Assembly (NCBI GenBank): GCA_940337035.1
Contig: CALNHX010005159.1
Coordinates: forward strand, 1 to 64,000
Direction: 5' to 3'
From: Agriotes lineatus
Taxonomy: Eukaryota; Arthropoda; Insecta; Coleoptera; Elateridae
Length of the DNA stretch: 64,000 nt
The notes under the pieces are model-generated. The model searched no databases. It saw only the letters and a list, made by a program, of their open reading frames with translations, and had not been told where the DNA came from. The position numbers and the translations under genes are program-made. Of the stretch, positions 54,415 to 64,000 are shown piece by piece. Each line of letters opens with the position of its first letter. The first letter of the stretch is position 1.

Positions 54415-54990
54415 TAGCTGGCCCGGCAAACGTTGTTCTACCCAAAAATAATTTGTCTCTGAAACCCCGTTTCACCACTATAGAGTTTTAATTTTATGTC
54501 ATGTCCATCGTCTTGGACTTAAAAATAAATGCCATTTTCGCAATCAACGTCCCAAAAAACCTCATTGCGGTTCGCACTTAAACGGACACTATAAAACGAC
54601 ACGGAAGTGTTTTCACAATCACTTGTACACAAACCAAATTTGAATGTCTGACTGACTGACTGTGACAACCTATGTAAGGCATTTGGAATTACGCCCTGCT
54701 CATAAATTGCTAGTAGGGTCTTATCTCTTCCGGCTTCGGTTACCTGATGCGAATTGTGACATGATGGGGAAGACCCTTCAAACCATTAAGCAATGACTGC
54801 AAATAGAAAGACACACTTTCGATATTTTCTAATTTCCCGGCTTTCCCTTTGGATTTTTTCCGAATTTTCTTTTTTGCTAAACCACCTAGGGAGTAAGACG
54901 GACAAAACAAAAAAAATATCCAAATCGGTCAAGTCGTTCTCGAGTTTTTGCGTTACTAACACACGGTGATTGATTTATATATACATATAG
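54415..54990. repeat. Dispersed repeat of the 'CTAGCTGGCCCGGCAAACG' type
   Basis: It begins ACTAGCTGGCCCGGCAAACG and ends near CGGTCAAGTCGTTCTCGAGT followed by ATATATACATATAGAT. These head and tail phrases are widespread in insect genomes as fragments of a multi-copy element. Only one copy is present here. A CTGACTGACTGACTG run is at about 54646-54660. Confidence 0.55.
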
Positions 54991-55761
54991 ATTTATTTAA
55001 AGCACAAACAAACATTGAGAAGATTTGACATTTGTATGACATATGGATATTTACATTTATATTTTAAATAAAGTAGTTTTTCTTGCTTTTGAAGCAAACT
55101 CGTCTATGGATTTAATAATATACAGGCTTTCCCAGATTTCGTGCTTTATAGAAACTATGGCTAAATTTGATAGGTTTTTTGTGCCATTGATGTCCTCAGG
55201 TACATGTATATCAATTTAAGCTTAGAAAATAAATTTCGACCAGAATGAATACTGATTAGTAAGATTAAATATATTCTAAAGCAAGAAATCATTGTCAAGG
55301 ACAAATTCAATATTTTTTATATGATCGTCTTTAGATTCATATTGAAAGTGAACTGTAGTTTTCACAAACTGTGAATCAATTTTGCAATTTTAATGCCAAC
55401 TTATTTGTCCCTGTTATGGAATCTTCATTGTGATTCAAAAGTACAACAACAAACTTTGTGGGATCATAGAGAACATTGAAATATAACAATTTTGCATATA
55501 CACTTTTTCTTGTAAATCTCTCACAGCTGAGTTCTATTTTCCTAAAGAGGGGGCTTCAGTTTAGGTTGTTTACTGACAACTGGAAAAGGGTATTAAAGTG
55601 AGAATATAAAACTTTACATTCTGAGCTAATCGTCATCTCTTAAATTTAGGACATTTGTCAATAGGACTTTGTATCATACTCTAGTAAACTATTAAAAAAA
55701 AATAAGGGGTCACTTTTTGAACAACTTGTAACCTTCTTAGCAGAGTAACTACGAGACTCAT

Positions 55762-56404
55762 ATTACCCTGTTTTTGTTTAATTTGTTCGCGGTTTCTATA
55801 ATAAACTGTATTTTGTATGAAAATAAAAGCGATGCTAGAACATCTTGACTCTTAACTTTTTTGAGTAGTTTATTTTAAACTAGTAAACTAAATTAATCTT
55901 CGGTGTTGAGCCATTTGAGGGAAATGAAAAATTCAAAATGGCCGCTCGGCGGTGTTTCATGTGAAAGGTCTTATTGAGTAAAATATGTACTTAAAATTTC
56001 AGAAAATTTTGATGTTCTTTAACAAAATGTGCTCGTTTTAGTATTCCTGATCTTCAGTACTGAAGCTGGTACAATTCTTTTCAGTATTATTAAAATTTTT
56101 AAAATTATAGGTGCAAATTCTACTCAATAGCCCTTTCAAATGAGGTGCCACATAAACCTTTCCATTTAAGAAAAGGGTTCAATATGGCGCCGAGCATCTA
56201 TCTTTATTTTTCGAATGCTCTAAAATGACTAAAGGCATCTACGATTGGTATAGGTTACTACTTTAAAATTTAACTAAAATATAATACTCAAAAAATTTAA
56301 GAGGTCAAGATGTTTCAGCAACGCTTTGATTTTTATACAAAATACAGTTGTTTAACCTCCTGTTATAGAACCTACGGACAAATTAAACAAAACTAGGGTA
56401 ATAT
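55762..56404. repeat. Foldback with arms of about 110 bp
   Basis: The left arm (ATATTACCCTGTTTTTGTTT at about 55762) is the reverse complement of the right arm (AAACAAAACTAGGGTAATAT at about 56385). In between, CTGTATTTTGTAT and ATACAAAATACAG match, as do GTCAAGATGTT and AACATCTTGAC. The loop of about 400 bp contains AAAATGGCCGC and ATATGGCGCCG, which are themselves related. It is probably the inside of a larger DNA element whose ends I could not fix. Confidence 0.75.
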
Positions 56405-56769
56405 GACAGCTGAGTACTTGAGGGCGTCGGATTACATAATTGATATCTATAAAACATATTAAATAATCTAAATTAATCATTTTGTATCAACGTATTATCA
56501 TTCGAAAAACCTCATAAACAAATTCTTGACAATTTAAAAAATATATTTTAATTCTTAGCTATTTTCGTTTCGTCGTCCGGCCGCCGTATAATTTGGCCGC
56601 CCTGTACAGGTGTTTCACACTTGCCTAGGAAAGGAAGAGTTAGTATTTTTTGCTTCATCTTCTTGTTTACCACAAAAAATCATACTTTACACGGAACTTC
56701 CATCGCAAAGTGGAAGTTTTGAATGAAAAATATGTTGGAAATATCAATGGAAAAAATAATTGATTTTTT

Positions 56770-57193
56770 TAGATGTTGGCCCTGCAAATCTTAGGTTCAA
56801 CTATGTGATTTCCGCCAAGAATAAAATCCTGAGGTATGTGTAAAATGTTACTTTTATTTAACTAATAGTTCTTGAGTTAACTCAAAAATAGACAGAATTT
56901 AATTTTTGAAAGTGCCCTTCTTCGCCCTGTATATATTTGACCGTCATTTTTGGGGTTTCGTGCCAGGTAGACTTATAATCCGCATGAAAATTACTATATT
57001 TCTCCAACAAATAGTTTTTGAGCCATACCGACAACAGACAGACGGACTGACGTATAGGCAGACAGGCAGAATTGAAAAAACCTTCTTTTCGTCATATAGA
57101 AACGCTGAAACGTAAAGATCTGAAAAAATCTCAGAAAGTGATTTTTCACCATTACAATACTGCCTTCGTCTTTTAGACGAGGGAAGTAATTGC
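56770..57193. repeat. Composite repeat family A, copy 2 (right part only)
   Basis: It shares, in order, CCCTGTATATATTTGA, CCAACAAATAGTTTTTGAG, a decayed GACAGACGGACTGACG run, TTTTCGTCAT, GAAACGTAAAGATCTGAAAA and the terminal stem-loop ending CAGACGAGGGAAGT-like (TTAGACGAGGGAAGT). The tRNA-like left part is absent. Confidence 0.75.
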
Positions 57194-57245
57194 TAGCACC
57201 ATGCTCGACCCTTCTTCTTTAGCTGTAAGTTATTTTATATTCATA

Positions 57246-58093
57246 CAGGGTGCTTCTAAGATAAGGGGACATACTTTGCGGAAGTATTCTATGGTTTAAA
57301 AGTCAAAAACTTTTAATAAACCCGTCTCCATAAGTGCATTCTTTTTAAGATTAACAGCTTTAACGTTTAAATAGGAGTCACTTTTAAAGAACTGCTATCG
57401 TGAAAATTATGTTTGAATGGTTTACGTTACTTGGAAACGTGGATACTGTTATCACATATAATCTCGTAAGAGCATTTTTTGAGTTCGTTCCAACAACGTC
57501 GTATTAATTTGCCCGAGCGGGAAGCGAGGGCAAATTAGGACGTTGTTGAAATGCACGAAAAATAATTTCCGTAAAGAATTAATGCTCTAATGCAGATTCG
57601 GTAAGAAAATCGTAACGACACAAACCCTAAAAAGAAGTAATGTCTACCTACAAAAAATTTCCAAGAAATTTTGTTGTTGTCTTGGTTATGGCTCGTGAAC
57701 TAATTTTTCTATTGGTCATTAATGAGTGTTGTACGATTTTCAAAATAATTTAGTGAAGTTTTAGATTAAGTGAAATTGTAATTTAACGAAAATAGGTCAA
57801 ATTCAATTTCAGTAACGCAATGGGGAATTTTTCCTTTCGTGATAAAGTGGATATAATTTTTTATGTACGGTCGTGCCAGTGAGAAGAGTGTTTTCCAAAT
57901 CAACAGCAGTCAAACCATAAAACGCTTGCTGCATTGTCCATATAAATTATTTTAATTTCTTACAATTAAAACTTTTAAGCTAAACTCCTTAGGAAGAATT
58001 CATTTGCAGAAAGAGTTTATTATTACTTTTTGATTTATTTTTGATCGTTGAATACTTCTGCAAAGTATGCCCTCTTATTTTAGAAACACTCTG
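57246..58093. mobile_element. TA-flanked non-autonomous transposon (848 bp)
   Basis: It starts CAGGGTGCTTCTAAGATAAG and ends CTTATTTTAGAAACACTCTG, with TA at 57244-57245 and 58094-58095. The inverted ends match over about 45 bp. A second, internal hairpin, AACAACGTCGTATTAATTTGCCC against GGGCAAATTAGGACGTTGTTG, lies at 57494-57556 around the loop GAGCGGGAAGCGA. No transposase frame was seen. Confidence 0.87.
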
Positions 58094-58095
58094 TA

Positions 58096-60570
58096 TATTT
58101 CTAAATCAACATTTGGCCGTTGAGCGGTTTGAATGTTTTTAATAGTTTTTATATTTATAAACAAATATGATTTCTAATAGTAAAATGCTTTTGATATCTG
58201 TCAGATATTTTCAAACAACAGGGAGAAACTAAAAATAGCATCTAAATGCTGTAACCTGGTTTACTGGTTAATTAATAAATCCGGAGGCGAATTACATTAT
58301 GAATTTAATTATACTGCATGCTCAAAGGGAATTAATTTACTAATCTGCTGATGTTGCCTGATAAGGTTTATTGATTCAGGGCTACCAAAGGAATATGTTT
58401 GTCCGCGAAACACAAACATGAGGCATTATCATTGCGCCTTGTCTATCTTGTAGAATCACGTACCAAACTAACAATGTAACGTACGTCAGCTATTTCGATA
58501 TTTTAAAAGCAAACGCTGGTAAACGCAAATTCGAATTTGAACTGACATGTATTAATTTTTTATTAGAGCGCAAATTATGCGCCGCTATGGAAACAGCGGC
58601 ATTTACTGCTGGTAGGTTTATTTTCACCAAAACTGTGGTGTTGAGCTTCAATGTCGGTGGCAAATTTGCGTAAATTATTTTTATGAATACGAAGGGCCGA
58701 ACAATAGCTAAACTTCAGCAAAATACGAATCTGTAATTGTAAGAGGAAAGCTTTTTATTTCACAGTGGCTGAGAGTTTCTTGGAGTATAGCCTTTTAATG
58801 GTCTCGTTTCAATTCGAGAATATAATTTGTATCCCCAAAAAAGTTGCTTTTAGATTGACCGTCGATAAAGATCTTTATAATTAAAGAAGAAAGTTTTACT
58901 TCATTTGGAAACATTTACATTTAGATTTAGATAAACAGACTCGATAGCGCCCTTGATGTAAATGTTTTTACTGAATGCGCAAAAGGAATCCTTGAGAAAC
59001 TTTGCTTAAAGGTACGTACACAGTGGCACGTTAAAGGATGTGCTTTCTCTTTTTGTGAGTCTAAATTCGTAATTCTTGATTTTGCGTTTGTGAAAGAGGA
59101 ATATTAAGTTCTAAGATGGAACTTTATGAACGTAGTAATTTGAAGCCACCTTTTCTTCAATTATATACACTGTTCCAAGGATAATTTTAAAGCTGTCGTG
59201 ATTAAACAGTCATACGCAAACGTCAAATAAAAATAAAATGAGATAGATGAGATTTGAATGTCGCCTCTTACACAAACAGTTTAAATAACTTAGAGTTATT
59301 ATTGATTAATACATAAAACCAACCACAAGCCTTAAATATTCGAATTTGGGCCAATAGCAATCGTTTTACCATTACATAAAACACCAAGTTGATGCTTATT
59401 CAGTATATAAAAACATGTAGTCGATTACATTTGCAAGGTTGGCCCTCAAACAACCCTCGCGCAAAGACCTCTAAGTCGTGTCGGTGCTTGGGCTTCGATA
59501 TTTTCCTGTGTAACGTGTTTTGAGGTAACCTTTCAAGTTAATCGACTAAATGAATGCAACTAATAGTTGTAATAGTCCCGGCTGTCTTAAAAATAATTAT
59601 ATCTAGTATGCTTTGAATTTTCCATTATGAAAATATGAATAACAATCTAGTGGCAAATAAAAATGTACATGCAAAGAAAAATGCAAAAATCTAGTATATG
59701 TAATTCTTTTTAAGACGCCCTGTATATAGCAGCCGATCCACCTGCTACAGCGTCTATTAGTACACAGCTAAGCCACTAAGTTTGAGTGGTTTTAGTTGAA
59801 CTGCAAAGTATAAAGTTGTTTTTTTTGGGGTGAGTTGATGAGGGCATGATGAGCTTATTTTTAGTGTTTAATGTAAGAACCCAGTAAATAATACTCTAAG
59901 GTAACTTATTTGGTTTTAGGACTGCACGTTAAATATCCTAGTAACTCCATACTGGGAAATAGTTGTGGACACCTTTAAAGTTCTAACATTGTCACTTGCA
60001 TTTTTACGAGTAGAATTAGAATTGTATAAACTGCTATTATCTTAATTTGTGTAGTATTGTATACTTGATTATTAATTTTTTATAATAAAGATTAGTAAGA
60101 AGCAATAAAACTCAATAGTCTTCTCAACGAACATTTATTTTAAGTGGCGACATGTTTCGAAACCAAACTGCATGATGGATCACTTTCCTATTAAAGATTA
60201 GTAAAATTAGCTTTTTTTTAATAAATGAGTACATCAGTAGCATGCTGTCTCCTGAGACTCCGCATATAAATTGCTAACATTTGTGCTTTCATAGTTTGTT
60301 ATGATCATATTATACGGTTTATTTTAGATTTATAAATTACTTGAACCGATTCCATGTATAAATTGAATAGTGTTTTTATGTGAAACAATCTAAAGTTAAA
60401 GTCATTAAAAGAACATCATTGTATTTATTGAAGAAAAAAAAGTATTGCATGGGCAAATGTGGAATAACTCAGAACAGACAGCCAATGGCCCTCAGTCGCT
60501 GGGCAGCCCTTAAGTAGTGAGAGGGTGCAAAGAATTACCTGGATCATCTGATGCTTCAAAGATAAATAAC
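58096..60570. other. Unassigned DNA
   Basis: No recognised gene. An isolated MITE-like right end, GACGCCCTGTATA, is at about 59715-59728 without a partner. Some GC-richer patches (about 58560-58640, 59440-59540) remain unexplained. Confidence 0.45.
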
Positions 60571-60574
60571 GAAA

Positions 60575-60690
60575 AATGGTAACGTGGCATGTACAAAGTA
60601 TGTCATCGTCATCAGCCTTGTTGGAAACATCCACACTACAGGGCATCAGCTTCTCCTCTCTTCTCCTCAAAGGTTCTACTACCAAGCTCA
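60575..60690 (-). pseudogene. RTE-type LINE 3' tail
   Basis: The minus strand reads RRREEKLMPCSVDVSNKADD followed by further aspartates from GAT/GAC triplets. This matches the final residues and triplet tail of an RTE-like LINE subfamily. Only the last ~40 codons are present. Confidence 0.6.
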
Positions 60691-60880
60691 TATGTACCAG
60701 TCGGGAAAGCAGTAAATGTTATCCTCAAAATAAACGCCTGCGCATAGACCTGTTAGAAAGTAGTGAGGAAAGATGGCCGAACTCAGGACAATGTATGATA
60801 AATGAAACAACCTGTTTATCTCAACAGAAACGGCGATATTAGATATAATAGTAAACAAAAACATAGAGTAGTTAGAGAAC
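60691..60880. other. Short spacer, nothing recognised
   Basis: The overlapping short frames here have no family resemblance. Confidence 0.4.
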
Positions 60881-61575
60881 TTATACCCTGTTCTGATGCC
60901 GGTATTTTCGATTTTTTGTTCTTCTATCCCAATCCCCAGCACCGACTGATTTTAGGTCTCCCATCACCTCACCGAACAATCGCTTCATTGGCCGTCCTCT
61001 TCTTCGTGTTCCTTCAAGCGTTGATTCTAGCACCTTTTTAGGGATTCTCTCTTCTGTATTCTCATAATATATCTTAACCATCGTAACCTTTGTGGTTTAA
61101 TCACTCGTATTATAATCAGCTTTCCATGTAGCTCCCTCAGCTCATTGTTAGTTCTCTCCCATCTGCTATCGACTTTCTTTCTCCCATTATCTTCCTCAGT
61201 ACCTTTCTGTCCCATACACTTACAGCCACTTGATCGGCTTTTCTTAAGGTCCATACTTAACACTCTTATGTCACTACAGTACAGGTCTTATTACCGTTCT
61301 GTAAATACGTATTTCGCCGCTTTTGAAACTAATTTGTTTTTTAGATGTTGTTTACTGAATAGAGATACTTGTTCCCCTTCATTGAATCTTGCTGCTGTTT
61401 CTTCTTCTTCCCGGCACTCTTCCGATTTTTGTTCCTAGATAGTTAAAATTCTTTACTTATGCACATAGATATTTTTCCGTTGTCGGGTAACTATTCCAAA
61501 TGTTTATTCTCCATCTTCCCAAACCATGTACTTAGTTTCCTCTTCGTTTATTACTAATTTTGTTTAATTTTTTAT
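60881..61575 (-). pseudogene. RTE-like LINE, RT end and C-terminal region
   Basis: The minus strand gives, over several frames, LVINEEETKYMVWEDGE (about 61560), NFNYLGTKIG (about 61445), YRTVIRPVL (about 61295), VSVWDRKVLRKIMGERKS (about 61230), then NHKGYD/QRLRWLRYIM (about 61105). It ends with RRRGRPMKRLFGEVMGDLKS (about 60995) and a WDRRTKN end. These are the ordered blocks after the RT catalytic core of RTE-like LINEs. The catalytic core and endonuclease are missing, and frames change at least three times. Confidence 0.78.
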
Positions 61576-61859
61576 TTATTTTGGTACTCAGCCAACAGCC
61601 GTTAGTCCAATTATATGCGTCGCTGTACATTTTATGGGGACTTCCAACCTCACAAACGACTGTCATGATGTAATTATGACATCCGGGACCAACTATTTCC
61701 GTGACAGCCGTATCACGAGGCGCCCAGAGAAGCAGCCATGGAACTCACATCCAAGTTCTGACCGGAAAGATCGTTGCTTGACTCTGCTGATCGAACGTGG
61801 ACGCTTGTTCAAGCTACACCATCCGGGACCTCAACCTCTATAGTTGCTATACTAAAAAT
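61576..61859. other. GC-richer unassigned block
   Basis: The segment 61634-61845 is GC-rich and begins GGGGACTTCCAACCTCACAA. It looks like an old dispersed repeat, but I recognise neither family nor boundaries. Its 69-codon open frame is not called. Confidence 0.3.
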
Positions 61860-62110
61860 GAACGCAAAACCCGTGGAATTTAAATGTCATGCAGGCATAT
61901 GTCCCAATATTAGAGAAGACAGAAGATGAGATACAATTCCTTTATGAACCAATGAAATCTGCCCTAAAATACACAAAAGACGGAAAGCTCTATATAATTT
62001 TAAGAACTCTTTTTTCTGGACCAGAAGGGACAGGAGGGACAGGTTAATACAATTTTACCAGGAAACAGACTACGTAACTATGAATGCATACTTTAACTAC
62101 CAATTAGAAG
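61860..62110 (+). pseudogene. RTE-like LINE endonuclease fragment
   Basis: The plus strand reads VMQAYVPILEKTEDEIQFLY (about 61889), then MKSALKYTKDGK. After a gap and frame change it reads RRDRLIQFYQETDYVTMNAY (about 62032). The blocks correspond to IQVYAPT...FYE...ALK and DRLIEFCQE of RTE endonucleases. The GDFNAKVG segment expected between them is deleted. It lies head to tail with the following repeat, whose first bases abut its end. Confidence 0.65.
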
Positions 62111-62114
62111 AAGA

Positions 62115-62722
62115 AATCTGCAAAAGGCTTTCCCCAGAACTTCCCTCGCCCGAATTAGATCAGTTTGCAAATTAAAAAAAAATGTATCCCGCTGGGGTTT
62201 GAACCCGCCGCACCTGCATAACGATCGTAACCGCATCTCCGCAGCGGATGTAACTGCAGCGAAATTCCAACTGCGCCATCAAGCCTTATAGAAATAATTG
62301 CGGCGCGCGCCTTCCTTGAACCAAACGGGTTTATTGTTGAAATGGTTTTACCCTTTTGTGACATTATCCTGTATTGGTTGAGTCTTATTTTCGGCAAATG
62401 TAAAGCCTGACCTGTGTGAAAGTTATTACTTCCTTCTATTTCAAAATTAACCCAAAAATAAACAAAATTTTATGTTTATAAGGTTTTCACCCTGTATATA
62501 TTTGTATGAAATTGTACCAGTTTCATGCGAGGTATATAATATGTATGCAAAATACAAATAGTTTTTGAGCTATACTGCCAACAGACAGACAGACAGACGC
62601 AATTAAGAAAACCTCATTTTCGTCATCTAGGGACCTTGAAACGTGAAGATCTGAAGAAGTCTCGAAAGGTGATTTTTTCGTGATGACAATACTTCCTTCG
62701 TCTTTCAGACGAGGGGAGTAAA
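62115..62722. repeat. Composite repeat family A, copy 3 (with tRNA-like block)
   Basis: It has the same block order as copy 1: AAATCTGCAAAAGGCTTTCC, CAGAACTTCCCTCGCCCG, tRNA-like block, TTATTGTTGAA, AAAGCCTGACCTGTGTG, ACCCTGTATATATTTG, ACAGACAGACAGACAGACG (62580-62599), TTTTCGTCATCTAGGGACC, GAAACGTGAAGATCTGAAGA and the stem-loop CTTCCTTCGTCTTTCAGACGAGG. The termini CTTCCCTCG and CAGACGAGGGGAG are inverted. It is shorter than copy 1 in the middle. Confidence 0.8.
62185..62292 (-). repeat. tRNA-derived (SINE-like) block with A and B boxes
   Basis: The minus strand has TGGCGCAGTTGG near 62280, a perfect match to the A box pattern TRGCNNAGYNGG. GGGTTCAAACCCC near 62198 is a B box. Their spacing of about 65-70 bases is longer than in most tRNAs but within the range that RNA polymerase III promoters tolerate. 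No complete cloverleaf could be drawn, so I call it a SINE-type head. Confidence 0.7.
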
Positions 62723-62999
62723 ACAGGCAATCGGAAAATATCGAACAAGAAGTTGAAATAGAAATGAACAACATATGTAAAAAAGTTCGAGCAGCTCAAA
62801 GCTTTTAAATAAAATTAAAAAACAGTAGTTCGTTAGATAGAAGAGAAACTGAAAGCAGATTATGGGATAGAAAGGTAAGGATTCAATGGCATATGAGATT
62901 GTTAGTCTGATAAAAAAAAGCCTGCATAAAACAAATGCAAGTTTTAAAACTAAAAATTTAGAAAATATCAAAGAAAAAAAGAGTTTAGTTTTTAAAGCA
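62723..62999. other. Short spacer, nothing recognised
   Basis: AT-rich, with no recognised feature. Confidence 0.45.
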
Positions 63000-63376
63000 T
63001 TAGCCCTGCATATTTTGGGTAAGAAATGTGCCCTTTTTCGTCAAGAGTAAAAATTTAAGCTTTGTGCGAGATATTACTCTTATTGTAAATTAAAGCGGAA
63101 ACAGGCAATATTTTTAAAGGTACTCACAATCTCCTATATGACCGAATTTTTCTCGGTTTTATGCCAAGTAGACATATACTTCCCCAACAAATAGTTTTTG
63201 AGTTATAGTGTCCAACGGCAGACTGACAGACGGACAGGTAGGCAGACCGACGGACCGACAGTCAGAGAGATAGAATTGAGAGAACCTGTTTATTGCCATC
63301 TAGGGACCATGCAACGTGAAGATCTGAAGGTGATTTTTTCGCGATTGCAATACTTTCTTCATCTTTTAATAAAATG
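63000..63376. repeat. Composite repeat family A, copy 4 (right part, diverged)
   Basis: Shared blocks are TTTTCGTCAAGAGTAAA, CCCCAACAAATAGTTTTTGAG, a decayed GACAGACGGACAGG run (63217-63260), AACGTGAAGATCTGAAGG and TGATTTTTTCGCGATTGCAA. The terminal stem-loop has decayed (ACTTTCTTCATCTTTTAATAAAATGAAGG). It is the most diverged of the four copies. Confidence 0.7.
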
Positions 63377-63790
63377 AAGGATGCAGCGGGAAAACATAAA
63401 CCGGAGACCATAAATTCAAGACCCAGATAACAGCGTGATCACTAAAGCGGAAAACTTCTTATATGGAAGGAGACTTTCAAGAGCTTTTCAAGGCGAAGAA
63501 CAAATAAATATTTTTATCACACCATGTTACTATATGTACTACAGTGGTTACCTGCTTCGAACTGATTTAAGCAAAAATAAATAAAAGTTGACAGGTAACA
63601 AAAACCCAGATTTTCAAAATTACGCTTTTGCGTTGTCCAACCTAGTAGTAACTGAAAAGCTAATAGAAATTCAACAGTGCTACCATAAAACGTCATTTTT
63701 GACAATCCGGGACCATAGTGAACAGAGTATAGAAGCTAAAAATGTTTAGTGTAGTTAGTGAAAAACCGACGCCTAAGGGCGTAAGGGAAA
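63377..63790. other. Unassigned
   Basis: No recognised gene. The part at 63500-63720 may be a dispersed repeat, but only one copy is present. Confidence 0.35.
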
Positions 63791-63791
63791 G

Positions 63792-64000
63792 ACAAAGAAG
63801 AAGAAGAAGATTTTTATTCCGTCGTTCTATCAGCTATCATATTCAGTTAACTGCATGTTAATTTGAGCGCCCAGTTTAATTCTCCAACCTGTGACTCGTG
63901 TATCCAATGAAGCCCTGCAGCCAGTTTTAGTTCATCAGTCCAACACGTTGGTGGACGTCGCCTTTTTCGCTTGCCAAGGTATGGTCCACACTGTGGGATA
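63792..64000 (-). pseudogene. RTE-like LINE C-terminal end, cut by the window edge
   Basis: The minus strand reads RKRRRPPTRWTDELKLAAGL followed by HWIHESQ and GELNW, the family's last conserved block (RRGRPPTRWTDDLK-type). A GAAGAAGAAGAAGA run (TTC on the minus strand) at about 63797-63810 marks the 3' tail. The rest of the element would lie beyond the window. Confidence 0.7.

Noticed and set aside
59715..59728. CCCTGTATA as the end of a complete MITE
   Set aside because: No matching left end could be found within 1.5 kb upstream.

Overview
This 64 kb window looks like AT-rich nuclear DNA from an insect with a large, repeat-filled genome. The evidence is the mix of a BEL/Pao LTR retrotransposon, several RTE/BovB-like and CR1-like LINE fragments, a Penelope-like fragment, pogo/Tigger and hAT DNA transposons, and many TA-flanked MITEs. 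A beetle is my guess from the general flavour of the repeats; nothing here proves it. I found no convincing cellular protein gene, no rRNA and no functional tRNA. Every open frame that can be recognised belongs to a mobile element, and most are broken.

Layout. 1-3.9 kb: mostly unique DNA with GC-richer patches, a foldback and a short tandem repeat. 3.9-5.2 kb: a satellite-like array of about 21 units of 61-62 bp. 6.4-7.3 kb: a 909 bp foldback element with TA duplications. 9.3-11.0 kb: a Penelope-like fragment (minus strand) with a GIY-YIG endonuclease between inverted repeats. 13.7-20.0 kb: a nearly full-length BEL/Pao element with two LTRs, gag, protease, RT, RNase H and integrase, broken by two single-base-type frameshifts. 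20-32 kb: mostly unrecognised AT-rich DNA with MITEs, foldbacks and a broken YqaJ-type exonuclease fragment. 32.4-33.3 kb: a CR1-like LINE fragment. 34.9-38.4 kb: an RTE-like LINE carrying a 336 bp MITE. 39.4-40.1 kb: a small transposon that keeps a helix-turn-helix piece of its transposase. 43.3-46.7 kb: a pogo/Tigger transposase gene split by an RTE-like LINE in the same orientation. 47.1-48.7 kb: a hAT element containing a second hAT element, which contains two hairpins. 49.8-64 kb: a pogo-type end, four copies of a composite repeat with GACA-type microsatellites (two of them with a tRNA-like block), three more MITEs or foldbacks, and several LINE 3' ends on both strands.

The elements do not form a pathway. 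What connects them is insertion history. The LINE is younger than the pogo gene it splits, the inner hAT is younger than the outer hAT, and the TA-MITE is younger than the RTE LINE it interrupts. All identifications come from reading translations and repeats by eye, with no database search. Clade names are therefore approximate, and the long stretches called empty may hold old repeats or distal exons that I cannot recognise.
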